Shown: positions 11,214 through 19,241, counted from the first letter of the stretch. The stretch is DNA of 32,446 nucleotides from Sulfurimonas sp. (GCA_021648285.1 JAKITC010000019.1:1-32446), one strand, 5' to 3'. A program made the numbers and translations. Notes: a model not told the origin generated them from the sequence alone.

Positions 11214-12464
11214 TTGAAAATATTAATATCATTTTTAATAGCAGTAGCTATATCATATGCAAGTGATGCGACAATAGAGGTTATAAAGAAAGTTGACTCT
11301 CTTCCCACTTTAGCAGTTGAAGATTCATCTGTAAGCTTCAATAATAAATTTAAGATGAAGTTTTTTAAATCACTTGTGGCCGACTTGAATGTTATATCTT
11401 TGTTTAACGTTGACAGAAGCTATCGTACAGTTGATTATGATGCTAGCGAAGTCTCTTATGAAAATAAAGAGATGAATTATGTTTTAAGATATAAACTCAA
11501 AAAAGATGACAATGGTGCACTTAATATAGAGTTGAAGATTTTAAGTAAAGATGATATTGTATTTAGCAAAAACTATAAAGTAAATAATCCAAAAATTTAT
11601 ATGTTTGTTTCCCATACAATTGCATATGATATTAATAAATTTATGGGTGAAGAACCTGTTGAATGGATGAAAAGAAAAGTCATCTTTTCAAGAATTATAG
11701 CACCAAAAAAGAGTGAATTAGTTATAGCAGATTATACTCTTACATATCAACATGTAATAGTAAAAGGTGGTTTTAATATATTTCCAAAGTGGGCTAACAA
11801 GGCACAAGATTCATTTTATTATACTTCGTTAGATGAAAAGATACCAACATTAAAGCATGTAAATATTAAAACTGCTAGAAGTAAAATAATTAAATCTTCT
11901 GATGGAATGATGATATGCTCTGATGTAAGTAGTGATGGGAAAAAACTACTGCTTACTATGGCACCAAAAGGTCAACCGGATATCTATCTTTATGATGTTA
12001 ATTCAAGAAAAACAAAAAAACTAACAAAATATGGTGGTATTGATGTTAGTGGTCAATTTGTGAATAAAGAGAAAATAGTATTTGTTTCTGATCGTTTAGG
12101 TTATCCAAATATTTTTTCTAAGGGAGTCAATTCCCATAGTGTTGAGCAAATGGTTTATTATGGAAAAAGTAACGTAGCATGTAGTGCTTTTGGTGAATAT
12201 ATAGTTTATAAATCTAGAGAGAGCTCAAATGTATTCTCTACCAATACATTTAATTTACATCTTATATCAACAGAAACAGATTTTATAAGAAGACTTACAG
12301 CAGTTGGAGTTAATGAATTTCCAAGATTCTCAATTGATGGTGATGCTATTATTTTTATTAAAAACTATAAAGCTCAAAGTTCAATAGGCATTATTAGACT
12401 AAATCATAATAAAAACTATCTTTTTCCGTTGAAATACGGTAAAGTTCAATCAATTGATTGGTAA
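11214..12464 (+). CDS. tolB: Tol-Pal system beta-propeller protein TolB
   Basis: Periplasmic component that cycles between TolA and Pal. A signal peptide (MKILISFLIAVAISYASDA) is followed by a mixed alpha/beta N-terminal domain and WD40-like TolB repeats, e.g. MICSDVSSDGKKLLLT with QPDIYLYDVNS, and FPRFSIDGDAIIFIK. The start is TTG at 11214, preceded by AAGGAG at 11203-11208, which makes this start convincing. Length (416 aa) is normal. Confidence 0.93.
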   Translation: MKILISFLIAVAISYASDATIEVIKKVDSLPTLAVEDSSVSFNNKFKMKFFKSLVADLNVISLFNVDRSYRTVDYDASEVSYENKEMNYVLRYKLKKDDNGALNIELKILSKDDIVFSKNYKVNNPKIYMFVSHTIAYDINKFMGEEPVEWMKRKVIFSRIIAPKKSELVIADYTLTYQHVIVKGGFNIFPKWANKAQDSFYYTSLDEKIPTLKHVNIKTARSKIIKSSDGMMICSDVSSDGKKLLLTMAPKGQPDIYLYDVNSRKTKKLTKYGGIDVSGQFVNKEKIVFVSDRLGYPNIFSKGVNSHSVEQMVYYGKSNVACSAFGEYIVYKSRESSNVFSTNTFNLHLISTETDFIRRLTAVGVNEFPRFSIDGDAIIFIKNYKAQSSIGIIRLNHNKNYLFPLKYGKVQSIDW

Positions 12465-12498
12465 AAATCGAATTATCAAAATATATTAATTATTATTT

Positions 12499-12528
12499 TG
12501 GTACAATCACAGTAAATAAAATTCAAGG
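12499..12528 (+). promoter_or_regulatory. Extended -10 promoter and RBS upstream of pal
   Basis: In the 73-nt tolB-pal gap, TGG followed by TACAAT (12499-12507) forms an extended -10 element, preceded by AT-rich sequence without a -35 box. AAGG at 12525-12528 lies 9 nt before the ATG. A separate promoter fits the high copy number expected for Pal lipoprotein. Confidence 0.45.
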
Positions 12529-12537
12529 TAGTTAAAT

Positions 12538-13101
12538 ATGAATAGTTTTGTAATATCTGGTGTTGTAGCAGCACTTTTGGTTTTAAGTGGATGTTCTAGT
12601 AAAGAGCCTGTTGTTGAAGAAAGTGTTCAATCACCACAAGAGGTTTCAGTTGAAAAAGTTGCACCAGTTGAGACAGAAACTGTATCATCTAGCGAAGCTT
12701 CTGTAATGAGTGAAGATACTTCTAATGCTTCAAGCAGTAGTTCTGGTTCTATGTCTAGTATAGAAGATGGCATGTCAACAATATATTTTGATTTTGATAA
12801 ATTTAATATTCGTGCAGATATGGAAAACAGAATTGTAAATGACGCAGGTGTAGCGAATGGTGCTGCAAGTAGTTTTTCATTAAAACTAGAAGGTAACTGT
12901 GATGAGTGGGGAAGTGATGAGTATAATTTTGCACTTGGACTGAGAAGAGCAAATACAGTTAAAAAATCATTAATTGCAGAAGGTGTTGATGCAAACCGTA
13001 TTACAATGGTAAGTTATGGTGAAAGCAATCCTACATGTAGTATTAAATCAGAGAATTGTTGGTCTAAAAATCGTAGAGTAGATTTTAAACTTTTACCGTA
13101 A
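12538..13101 (+). CDS. pal: Peptidoglycan-associated lipoprotein Pal
   Basis: Outer-membrane lipoprotein that anchors the envelope to peptidoglycan. The signal peptide ends in the lipobox LSGC with Cys19 as lipidation site. A Ser/Glu/Val-rich linker of about 60 residues precedes the OmpA-like domain (STIYFDFDKFNIR, LEGNCDEWGSDEYNFALGLRRA, SYGESNPTC, NRRVDF), in which the Asp and Arg that bind diaminopimelate are present. The protein corresponds to C. jejuni Omp18. Length is 187 aa. The next gene follows after 3 nt. Confidence 0.96.
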   Translation: MNSFVISGVVAALLVLSGCSSKEPVVEESVQSPQEVSVEKVAPVETETVSSSEASVMSEDTSNASSSSSGSMSSIEDGMSTIYFDFDKFNIRADMENRIVNDAGVANGAASSFSLKLEGNCDEWGSDEYNFALGLRRANTVKKSLIAEGVDANRITMVSYGESNPTCSIKSENCWSKNRRVDFKLLP

Positions 13102-13104
13102 TAA

Positions 13105-14067
13105 ATGAATCGCAGTATATTAGTTGCTTTTTTTGCAATACTCCTGCCTTACTGCCTTCTTGGTGCCGAACCTTCAGCGTTTGGTGCAGGAGATTTAAAT
13201 AATCCTCAGCCATATGGTTTAACTTCAACAGAAGAGACCCTTTTAGAAAATAGAAAAAATCTTCATAAAGTAGTTGTAAAAACTAAGAATCAAGCAAATG
13301 AAGTTGATTCCCTTAGGGAAAGAATGGATGGGCTTCAGACAATTATTGAGAGCATAAGTTTATCTGCTCGTGACAATCAACTTAAACTGAAATCTTTAAA
13401 GAAAAAAAACAGTAAACAACTTCAAAGTAATAATGAATATGAAAAACGACTTATTCAATCTATTCAAACAAATAGTAATCTAATTCAAGTAAATGATAAT
13501 CAAATTGTTGTTAGCACAAGAGAGACAGAAAGACTTAATCTTCTTTTAGTTGAACTGTCTAAATTAGTTGATACTATTAACAGTAGATACGTAACAAAAG
13601 ATGAGTTTAACATGCTTATAAATGATGTAAATAAATTTAAAGATTTAGTTGCAAAAGAGTTAAAAGAGAAGGCAAAACCAAAAAAATCTAAATTAGATAA
13701 TATATCAAATAGTGATATTGCAAAAAAAGCTAAAGATTACTATGATAAAAAACTTTATACCAAAGCACTTAAAAACTATAATTATTTGATAAAGAAAAAT
13801 TATAAGCCAGCACGTTCACACTATATGATTGGTGAGATAAACTATTATAGAAAAAATTATGCTGATGCTCTAGCATACTTTAAAAAGAGTGCATCTCTGT
13901 ACTCTAAAGCTTCTTATATGCCGGTATTGATGCTACATACAGCAATTTCAATGGATAAAACAGGTGACAAAAAGAAAGCAAAAGATTTTTATAATGCAGT
14001 TATCGCAAAATATCCGCAGAGTGATTCTGCTCGGATTGCGATGGATAGGCTTGATTTAATTAAATAG
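13105..14067 (+). CDS. cpoB: Tol-Pal associated TPR protein CpoB (YbgF)
   Basis: Periplasmic protein that in E. coli coordinates peptidoglycan synthesis with Tol-driven outer-membrane constriction. The 320 aa sequence has a signal peptide (about 1-20, ending LLGA), a long coiled-coil or low-complexity helical region at about 45-170, and C-terminal tetratricopeptide-like repeats from about 205 (AKKAKDYYDKKLYTKALKNY, ARSHYMIGEINYYRKNYADAL, KKAKDFYNAVIAKYPQS). Position directly after pal is the classical one. Confidence 0.9.
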   Translation: MNRSILVAFFAILLPYCLLGAEPSAFGAGDLNNPQPYGLTSTEETLLENRKNLHKVVVKTKNQANEVDSLRERMDGLQTIIESISLSARDNQLKLKSLKKKNSKQLQSNNEYEKRLIQSIQTNSNLIQVNDNQIVVSTRETERLNLLLVELSKLVDTINSRYVTKDEFNMLINDVNKFKDLVAKELKEKAKPKKSKLDNISNSDIAKKAKDYYDKKLYTKALKNYNYLIKKNYKPARSHYMIGEINYYRKNYADALAYFKKSASLYSKASYMPVLMLHTAISMDKTGDKKKAKDFYNAVIAKYPQSDSARIAMDRLDLIK

Positions 14068-14100
14068 TAATGATTGATTTATCTACAATTAGTATTATTA

Positions 14101-14143
14101 TGATAAAATCCAAGCAAAATTTTAGAAAAAAACAACAATAAGG
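14101..14143 (+). promoter_or_regulatory. Extended -10 promoter and RBS upstream of slyD
   Basis: The 83-nt gap before slyD contains TGA followed by TAAAAT (14101-14109), an extended -10 box, and AAGGA at 14139-14143 before the ATG. No hairpin stands out here, so I cannot say where the Tol-Pal transcript ends. Confidence 0.4.
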
Positions 14144-14150
14144 AATAGAA

Positions 14151-14669
14151 ATGGCAATCAAAGCAAATCAAATCGTATCAATAGAGTATGAAGTAAGCGA
14201 TGGAGAAAAAATAGTAGATAGTAATGTTGGTGGTACACCATTAGTGTTTATGTTTGGAAAAGGTCAAATTATACCAGGACTAGAAAATGGAATAATTGAC
14301 ATGTCAATAGGTGAAAAAGCTGAACTTTTAGTTAAGCCTGAAGATGCTTATGGTGAGTATAACGCTGAAGCTAAGCAAGAGGTTCCAAAAGATCAATTTG
14401 CCGGTATTGATTTAGAGATTGGAATGAGTCTTTATGGTCAAGGGGAAGATGGGGAGACCGTTCAGGTTGTAGTACAAGAGATAGGTGCTGAGAATATAAT
14501 TATTGATTTTAATCACCCTTTGGCTGGGAAAGAATTAGTTTTTAATGTATCTATTAATAATATTAGAGAAGCATCTACTGAAGAAACTATGACTGGAATT
14601 CCTGCTGAAAATCAACATGAACATGATGATAATCATGATTGTGGTGGTGGCGCTGGTTGTGGACACTAG
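14151..14669 (+). CDS. slyD: FKBP-type peptidyl-prolyl isomerase SlyD
   Basis: Cytoplasmic prolyl isomerase/chaperone. The FKBP half contains GKGQIIPGLENGIIDMSIGE and VKPEDAYGEY; the inserted flap domain lies at about 70-130 (KDQFAGIDLEIGMSLY...NHPLAGKELVFNVSI). The C-terminus, after about residue 152, is rich in His, Asp and Cys (HEHDDNHDCGGGAGCGH), a metal-binding tail that in SlyD of other bacteria supplies nickel to hydrogenase. At 172 aa it has normal size. The last 11 nt overlap the next gene. Confidence 0.95.
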   Translation: MAIKANQIVSIEYEVSDGEKIVDSNVGGTPLVFMFGKGQIIPGLENGIIDMSIGEKAELLVKPEDAYGEYNAEAKQEVPKDQFAGIDLEIGMSLYGQGEDGETVQVVVQEIGAENIIIDFNHPLAGKELVFNVSINNIREASTEETMTGIPAENQHEHDDNHDCGGGAGCGH

Positions 14670-15408
14670 CTACGTAACTGCTTCTGCATCTTCATTTGAG
14701 GCATTTAAAACAGCAACTCTTTTAAAAACACTAAGTGTAAACTCTCTAATAACAGGAGAAGTTGGTGTTGGCAAAAAGAGTTTAGCTTCTTATATTCTTC
14801 CAGATGCAATAGCACTTGATGCATCAAACTACGACGAACTATTAATTACTCTTGAGAGTGTTAATCAAATAATAATTACCAATTTAGAAAATTCTCCAAA
14901 TATAAAAAAAGTTTTAGATATTGTCAGCTCTAAGAATATCAGAGTTATTGCTACGGCAAAAAGTTCTTACTATAATGAGATTACGGATAACCTGTTTAGT
15001 ATCAAGTTTGATATTCCACCACTTTGTCAGAGGTTAGAAGATATAGAACAACTAGTTCAAAAGTTTACAAAAGAGGCTTCACTGCTTTTTTCTACAAATG
15101 AAGAATTTAATATGAAAAATTTTAAACCAGATTTATCTCAGAACTCAAACTCTTTAAGACGACAAGTGATGATAAGTTATCTATTACAAGATATTAAAGA
15201 TAGCGAACTTATGGATATTATTCAGAACTATTTAGCGGATAGACTCGGTTCTAACAGTGACTATAAAAACTTTTTGCATCTGTATGAAGCACCTCTAATA
15301 AAAGCAGGACTCAATAAATTTAAGTCTCAGTTACAGTTAGCTGATAAGCTAGGGTTAAATAGAAATACACTTAGAAAAAAGATAACTGATAATAGTGCAT
15401 ATTTATGA
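14659..15408 (+). CDS. Degenerate AAA/Fis-type HTH protein
   Basis: Resembles a shortened NtrC-type regulator. A P-loop-like segment is seen near the N-terminus (LITGEVGVGKKSLA), then VIATAKSSYYN, and FDIPPLCQRLEDIEQLVQKF, which matches the pattern LPPLRxRxEDI of sigma-54 activators. The C-terminus (LIKAGLNKFKSQLQLADKLGLNRNTLRKKI) is a good Fis-type helix-turn-helix. There is no receiver domain and no GAFTGA loop, so contact with sigma-54 is unlikely. I place the start at GTG 14659 inside slyD (249 aa); ATG 14617 would add 14 hydrophobic residues that come from the shadow of the slyD tail. Probably a DNA-binding or scaffolding protein; function unknown. Confidence 0.75.
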   Translation: MDTSYVTASASSFEAFKTATLLKTLSVNSLITGEVGVGKKSLASYILPDAIALDASNYDELLITLESVNQIIITNLENSPNIKKVLDIVSSKNIRVIATAKSSYYNEITDNLFSIKFDIPPLCQRLEDIEQLVQKFTKEASLLFSTNEEFNMKNFKPDLSQNSNSLRRQVMISYLLQDIKDSELMDIIQNYLADRLGSNSDYKNFLHLYEAPLIKAGLNKFKSQLQLADKLGLNRNTLRKKITDNSAYL

Positions 15409-15421
15409 TTGAAATACTGTT

Positions 15422-15507
15422 CCCTACGGGGTTAATGTAACTTCGTAATTCTAAAGAATTAGAAGTACTAAAACTCTACTCATAGCCTTTGGCTAAGGAG
15501 TGAGTTT
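15422..15507 (+). repeat. Tandem hairpins between the Fis-like gene and fabD
   Basis: Three inverted repeats follow one another: CCC-tac-GGG at 15422-15430; CTTC-g-TAATTC with GAATTAGAAG at 15441-15465 (ten pairs, one bulge, TAAA loop); and 15471-15507, where AAACTC...TAGCC pairs with GGCTA...GAGTTT around a TTT loop with a bulge. No long T tract follows, so this is not a classical terminator. It could be the processed end of the upstream mRNA, a fabD leader or a repeated palindromic element. Confidence 0.6.
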
Positions 15508-15522
15508 AAGCAAAGGAACACA

Positions 15523-16482
15523 ATGAAAAAAATAGCGATGATTTTTGCAGGGCAGGGTAGCCAAGCAGTAGGAATGGGAAAAAACTTTTATGAAAATTCA
15601 GATGTAGCACGTGAAATGTTTGATAAAGCTGGAAAAAGAATAGGTGTTGATTTTAAAGAACTTATTTTTGAAGAAAATGAACTCCTAGGTCAGACAGCTT
15701 ACACTCAACCAGCAATTTTATTGGTTCAAATGGTTGCATATCGCCTTTTTAAAGATGCCCTCAACCAAGGAGGACAAGCATGTTCAGATGTTAAAGCTGA
15801 ACTTTTCTTAGGTCACTCTCTTGGTGAGTTTTCTGCTTTATGTGCAAGTGGTGCTATCAACTATATAGATGCTGTTGAGTTGGTTCACAGACGTGGTCAG
15901 CTAATGCAAGATGCATGTTCAGACATAGAAGCAGGGATGATGGCTATTGTCGGACTTGATGATGCTTCTGTTGAAAAAATTTGTGCAGATGCACAAGCTC
16001 AAGGCAAAAAAGTTTGGCCTGCAAACTATAATCAAGATGGACAACTAGTTGTAGCAGGGATGAAAGCTGATTTAACATCATTAGAGCAGACTTTTAAAGA
16101 CGGGGGTGCAAAAAGAACACTACTTCTTAATATGTCGGTAGCTTCTCACTGTGAGTTATTAACTCCTGCACAAATTCCACTAGAGAGTCTAATGGAAAGT
16201 ATGATTGAAGAGAGTTTTGAGGCTCCAATTATATCAAATGTGACTACAGCACCATACAGTACTAAAGATGAAGCCGTTTCGCTTCTAAAAGATCAGTTAG
16301 TTAAACCTGTAAGGTATAAACAATCAATATTAGCAATTGCTGGAGATGTTGATATGGCAATTGAATTTGGAAATGGTGTTACTCTTAAAGGTCTAAACCG
16401 TAGAATCGCAAGAGATATGACTACTCTTAATGTTTCTGATATGGATTCACTAGCAAAAGTAGCAGAGGAAGTCTCTAACTAA
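15523..16482 (+). CDS. fabD: Malonyl-CoA-acyl carrier protein transacylase
   Basis: Loads malonyl groups onto ACP for fatty acid synthesis. MIFAGQGSQAVGMGK begins the fold; GHSLGEFSAL carries the nucleophile Ser99; the VASHCELLTPA segment holds the catalytic His at about 207; and the C-terminal IEFGNGVTLKGLNRRI is typical. A small extra loop (NQGGQACSDVKAE, about 81-93) lies just before the active-site strand. AAAGGAA precedes the ATG. The length of 319 aa is normal. The next gene starts 1 nt after the stop. Confidence 0.96.
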   Translation: MKKIAMIFAGQGSQAVGMGKNFYENSDVAREMFDKAGKRIGVDFKELIFEENELLGQTAYTQPAILLVQMVAYRLFKDALNQGGQACSDVKAELFLGHSLGEFSALCASGAINYIDAVELVHRRGQLMQDACSDIEAGMMAIVGLDDASVEKICADAQAQGKKVWPANYNQDGQLVVAGMKADLTSLEQTFKDGGAKRTLLLNMSVASHCELLTPAQIPLESLMESMIEESFEAPIISNVTTAPYSTKDEAVSLLKDQLVKPVRYKQSILAIAGDVDMAIEFGNGVTLKGLNRRIARDMTTLNVSDMDSLAKVAEEVSN

Positions 16483-16483
16483 T

Positions 16484-17200
16484 ATGAATGTAACCTTAGC
16501 TCAAACATCGCCAAAGTTAAATCGTTCTAATCTTGAAGATATTATTACAACCATAAAAGAGTTTAGTGATGAGAGTGACTTAATAGTTTTTCCTGAACTC
16601 TCATTAAGTGGTTATATGCTGCAAGATAAACTTTATGAAGATGCTTGGAGTATAGATGAGTTAGATGATTTGAAGAGCCTGAGTCTACATGTAGATATTG
16701 TGGTTGGTGCTGCGATTAAAGATGGAAATGATTTTAGAAATGCAGCTCTATACTTTTGTAAAGGTGAACTTTTATCAACTCATTACAAGCTTCATCTACC
16801 GAATTATGGAATGTTTGAAGAGGCTAGATACTTTAAAGCAGGAACTGTATTTGAAAGCTTTGAGAGCAGTTATGGAAAAGTGTCAATGCTGGTTTGTGAA
16901 GATCTATGGCATACATCTGTTCATGAAGATCTAATAAAAGAGAATCCGGACTATATTTTGACTCTTGTAGCATCTCCCGCTCGTGGATTTAGTGATGATG
17001 GATTGGAGATAGAGGATATGTGGCTAGAGATTATTAAAACTGTTGCAAAAGAGTGTAATGCAAAATTAGTATTTGTAAACCGTGTTGGCTTTGAAGATGG
17101 TCTTGGTTTTTGGGGCGGAAGTTGTATAGTTGATGAAGATGCAAATATTATAAATAGACTTCCTAAGTATGAAAAAACAGCTAAAACATTTAAAATATAA
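16484..17200 (+). CDS. Carbon-nitrogen hydrolase (nitrilase family)
   Basis: The nitrilase-superfamily catalytic triad is complete: Glu38 (VFPELSLSGY), Lys102 (HYKLHLPNYGMFEE) and Cys138 (MLVCEDLWH). The motif around Cys and the GMFEEARYF segment are most like the glutaminase domain of glutamine-dependent NAD synthetase, but at 238 aa there is no synthetase domain here. Substrate is unknown; an amidase acting on a small metabolite, or a partner glutaminase for a separate NadE, are both possible. It sits between fabD and mtnN, 1 nt and 9 nt from its neighbours, so the three are probably co-transcribed. Confidence 0.88.
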   Translation: MNVTLAQTSPKLNRSNLEDIITTIKEFSDESDLIVFPELSLSGYMLQDKLYEDAWSIDELDDLKSLSLHVDIVVGAAIKDGNDFRNAALYFCKGELLSTHYKLHLPNYGMFEEARYFKAGTVFESFESSYGKVSMLVCEDLWHTSVHEDLIKENPDYILTLVASPARGFSDDGLEIEDMWLEIIKTVAKECNAKLVFVNRVGFEDGLGFWGGSCIVDEDANIINRLPKYEKTAKTFKI

Positions 17201-17209
17201 GGAAAATAT

Positions 17210-17914
17210 ATGAGAATAGCAATAATGGGTGCAATGCCAGAAGAGGTAGCTCCAATACTGAAAAAATTAGGCGAGTATAAAACTACAGAATATGCAAAAA
17301 ACACATATTATGAAGCAACATATAAAGGCGTAGAGTTAGTAATTGCTTATTCAAAAATTGGGAAAGTCTTTTCAACACTTACAGCTACTACAATGATTGA
17401 ACATTTTGGAGCAGAAAAATTACTTTTTTCAGGTGTTGCCGGTGCGGTATCACCTGAGCTTAGAGTAGGTGACTTAGTAGTTGCAAACAAACTTTCACAG
17501 CATGATCTAGATATTACTGCTTTTGGACATCCATCTGGATTTGTTCCCGAAGGTGCTGTTTTTGTTGAAGCAGATGCATCTATGATAGATTTGAGCAAAG
17601 AAGTTGCATCAGAGATGGGTAAAAGTGTTAAAGAGGGCATTATCGCTACTGGAGATCAGTTTGTAGCAAATGAAGAGCGTAAAAACTGGATAGGTGATAC
17701 ATTTCAAGCTGATGCTTTAGAGATGGAAGGTGCATCCGTTGCAGTTGTGTGTGATGCTCTTGATGTTCCATTCTTTATTCTTCGTGCAATCAGTGATGCG
17801 GCTGATATGGATGCAAGTTTTTCATTTGATGAATTTATGGAGTCAAGTGCAATTATATCAGCGGAGTTTATTATGAAAATGGTAGACAAAGTCATTGATA
17901 ATAACGCGAAATGA
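17210..17914 (+). CDS. mtnN: MTA/SAH/aminofutalosine nucleosidase
   Basis: Hydrolyses the N-glycosidic bond of 5'-methylthioadenosine and S-adenosylhomocysteine. In Campylobacterota the same enzyme also cleaves 6-amino-6-deoxyfutalosine in the menaquinone (futalosine) pathway. The N-terminus MRIAIMGAMPEEV carries the catalytic Glu; other expected segments are LLFSGVAGAVSPELRVGD, TGDQFVANEE, the substrate-binding EMEGASVAVVCDAL and the ISDAAD motif with the catalytic Asp. The 234 aa length is normal. AAGGAA precedes the ATG. Confidence 0.95.
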   Translation: MRIAIMGAMPEEVAPILKKLGEYKTTEYAKNTYYEATYKGVELVIAYSKIGKVFSTLTATTMIEHFGAEKLLFSGVAGAVSPELRVGDLVVANKLSQHDLDITAFGHPSGFVPEGAVFVEADASMIDLSKEVASEMGKSVKEGIIATGDQFVANEERKNWIGDTFQADALEMEGASVAVVCDALDVPFFILRAISDAADMDASFSFDEFMESSAIISAEFIMKMVDKVIDNNAK

Positions 17915-17938
17915 ACAAAGTCCATTTTACGCTATCGC

Positions 17939-17989
17939 TAAGTTCTCTTCAGCAGAGAGCTCACGTTCAGATAAACCGAACTTATAAGG
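17939..17989 (+). promoter_or_regulatory. Structured leader of ttcA
   Basis: TAAGTTC (17939-17945) pairs perfectly with GAACTTA (17978-17984). Inside, GTTCTCT and AGAGAGC form a second stem around a TCAGC loop. The outer stem ends 1 nt before the AAGG ribosome binding site (17986-17989) of ttcA, so folding could influence its access. No known riboswitch class is recognised. Confidence 0.45.
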
Positions 17990-17996
17990 CTTTATA

Positions 17997-18755
17997 ATGT
18001 CTGTAGAATTATCTAAAAAAATTATGTCAAAACTTGGCAAAACAAATGCCGAGTTTGAACTGATAGAAGAGGGTGATAAGATATTAGTTGGACTTAGCGG
18101 CGGTAAAGATTCTCTTACTATGATTCATGCTATGAAAGAGCAGCAACGTCGAGCACCTTTTAAATTTGAATTTATTGCTGTAACTATTGGATATGGTATG
18201 GGTGAAGATTTTGATAATTTAGTAAATCACTGCAAAGAGCATGAAATATCTCATATAGTGCATGATACAAAGATTTATGAATTAGCAGAAGAAAAAATTA
18301 GAAAAAACTCATCCTTTTGTAGTTTTTTCTCTCGTATGAGAAGAGGTTCTCTCTATGGCATAGCCGAGGAGCATGGATGTAATAAACTAGCTCTTGGTCA
18401 TCATATGGATGATGCTGTAGAGAGTTTTTTTATGAACTTTATTTACAATGGACAAATGCGTTCATTGGCACCTAAGTATAGAGCAGATAACGGCTTGATC
18501 GTTATTCGTCCGTTGATTCAAATGCGAGAGAGACAACTTAGGGCTTTTGTTGAGAGTAATAATATACAAGCTATTGGTGATGAAGCATGCCCAGCTATGA
18601 GATTTGATGTAAAAATGCCACATGCTCGTGCAAACACTAAAAAGATGTTAGCAAAAATGGAGGAAGAGTTTCCATCACTTTTTACAAGCATGAACGCTGC
18701 ATTTAAAAATATATCAGTTGATAGTTTTTTTGATAAAGAGAAGTTTAATATTTAG
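17997..18755 (+). CDS. ttcA: TtcA-like PP-loop tRNA thiolation enzyme
   Basis: Member of the adenine nucleotide alpha-hydrolase family that 2-thiolates cytidine 32 of tRNA. The PP-loop SGGKDS is at 34-39, and LALGHHMDDAVESFFMN and IVIRPLIQMRE are as in TtcA. E. coli TtcA binds its [4Fe-4S] cluster with two cysteines in CxxC plus a third further on. Here the first site reads C108-S-F-F111, so the second cysteine is replaced by Phe; C198 (DEACPAMRF) may be the third. Either the cluster is bound differently or the target differs. Codons at this site are unambiguous. The 252 aa length is slightly short. Its 3' end overlaps the convergent neighbour by 11 nt. Confidence 0.82.
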   Translation: MSVELSKKIMSKLGKTNAEFELIEEGDKILVGLSGGKDSLTMIHAMKEQQRRAPFKFEFIAVTIGYGMGEDFDNLVNHCKEHEISHIVHDTKIYELAEEKIRKNSSFCSFFSRMRRGSLYGIAEEHGCNKLALGHHMDDAVESFFMNFIYNGQMRSLAPKYRADNGLIVIRPLIQMRERQLRAFVESNNIQAIGDEACPAMRFDVKMPHARANTKKMLAKMEEEFPSLFTSMNAAFKNISVDSFFDKEKFNI

Positions 18756-19236
18756 ATTCTATATTTTTTTCATCTTTAGCAATTTGTGATTTTTTCTTAT
18801 GAAGAGTTTCCTCTTTTAGTGTTTGTAAAAATTCTATAATATTTTTCTGATAAGATATAGTATCTCGGTCATGGGACAAATCAAGTAGTTCTTTTAATGA
18901 CAGAGTATCAATCTTTTTAGCATATCTTGGAATTATTTTCAACTCTTTTTGAATATGTTCTATAAGTGTATCAATGTCAAGCCCATTATTGTCTTTTACT
19001 TTTTGAACAAGCTCCTGTGTTGTTAACATCAGTTGATTTGCTCTATCTGTATCATTTTTATAAATATTCATACCAATATTTTTTACAATCGTATAACATT
19101 CATCTTTGATATCTTGATTTGCTGATATAGTAAGTGCAAATATTTTTGCACGAAATTCAAGTGATCCATGATGATGAACAAATAACTCACGAAATGCATT
19201 AAAAAAATAGTGTTTAATTCTAAAAATTAGTCCCAT
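18745..19236 (-). CDS. Conserved-looking hypothetical protein
   Basis: Not recognised. The 163 aa protein is mostly helical and charged, with no signal peptide or membrane helix. The N-terminal part has HHHGSLEFRAKIFALTISANQ, loosely reminiscent of the helical start of TerB-like domains, but I cannot confirm this. The C-terminus is lysine-rich (HKKKSQIAKDEKN). The ATG is supported by a GAGGGA Shine-Dalgarno (19242-19247) and a -10-like TATAAT. Convergent with ttcA, overlapping by 11 nt, and divergent from yebC. Confidence 0.7.
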   Translation of the reverse strand: MGLIFRIKHYFFNAFRELFVHHHGSLEFRAKIFALTISANQDIKDECYTIVKNIGMNIYKNDTDRANQLMLTTQELVQKVKDNNGLDIDTLIEHIQKELKIIPRYAKKIDTLSLKELLDLSHDRDTISYQKNIIEFLQTLKEETLHKKKSQIAKDEKNIESKY

Positions 19237-19241
19237 TTAAA

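Noticed and set aside
14617..14658. Longer N-terminus of the Fis-like protein with a hydrophobic leader
   Set aside because: The 14 extra residues are the out-of-frame reading of the His/Gly-rich slyD tail; a membrane anchor here is probably an artefact.
15409..15522. tRNA or CRISPR repeat in the structured gaps
   Set aside because: No cloverleaf or T-loop signature and no regularly spaced direct repeats are present.
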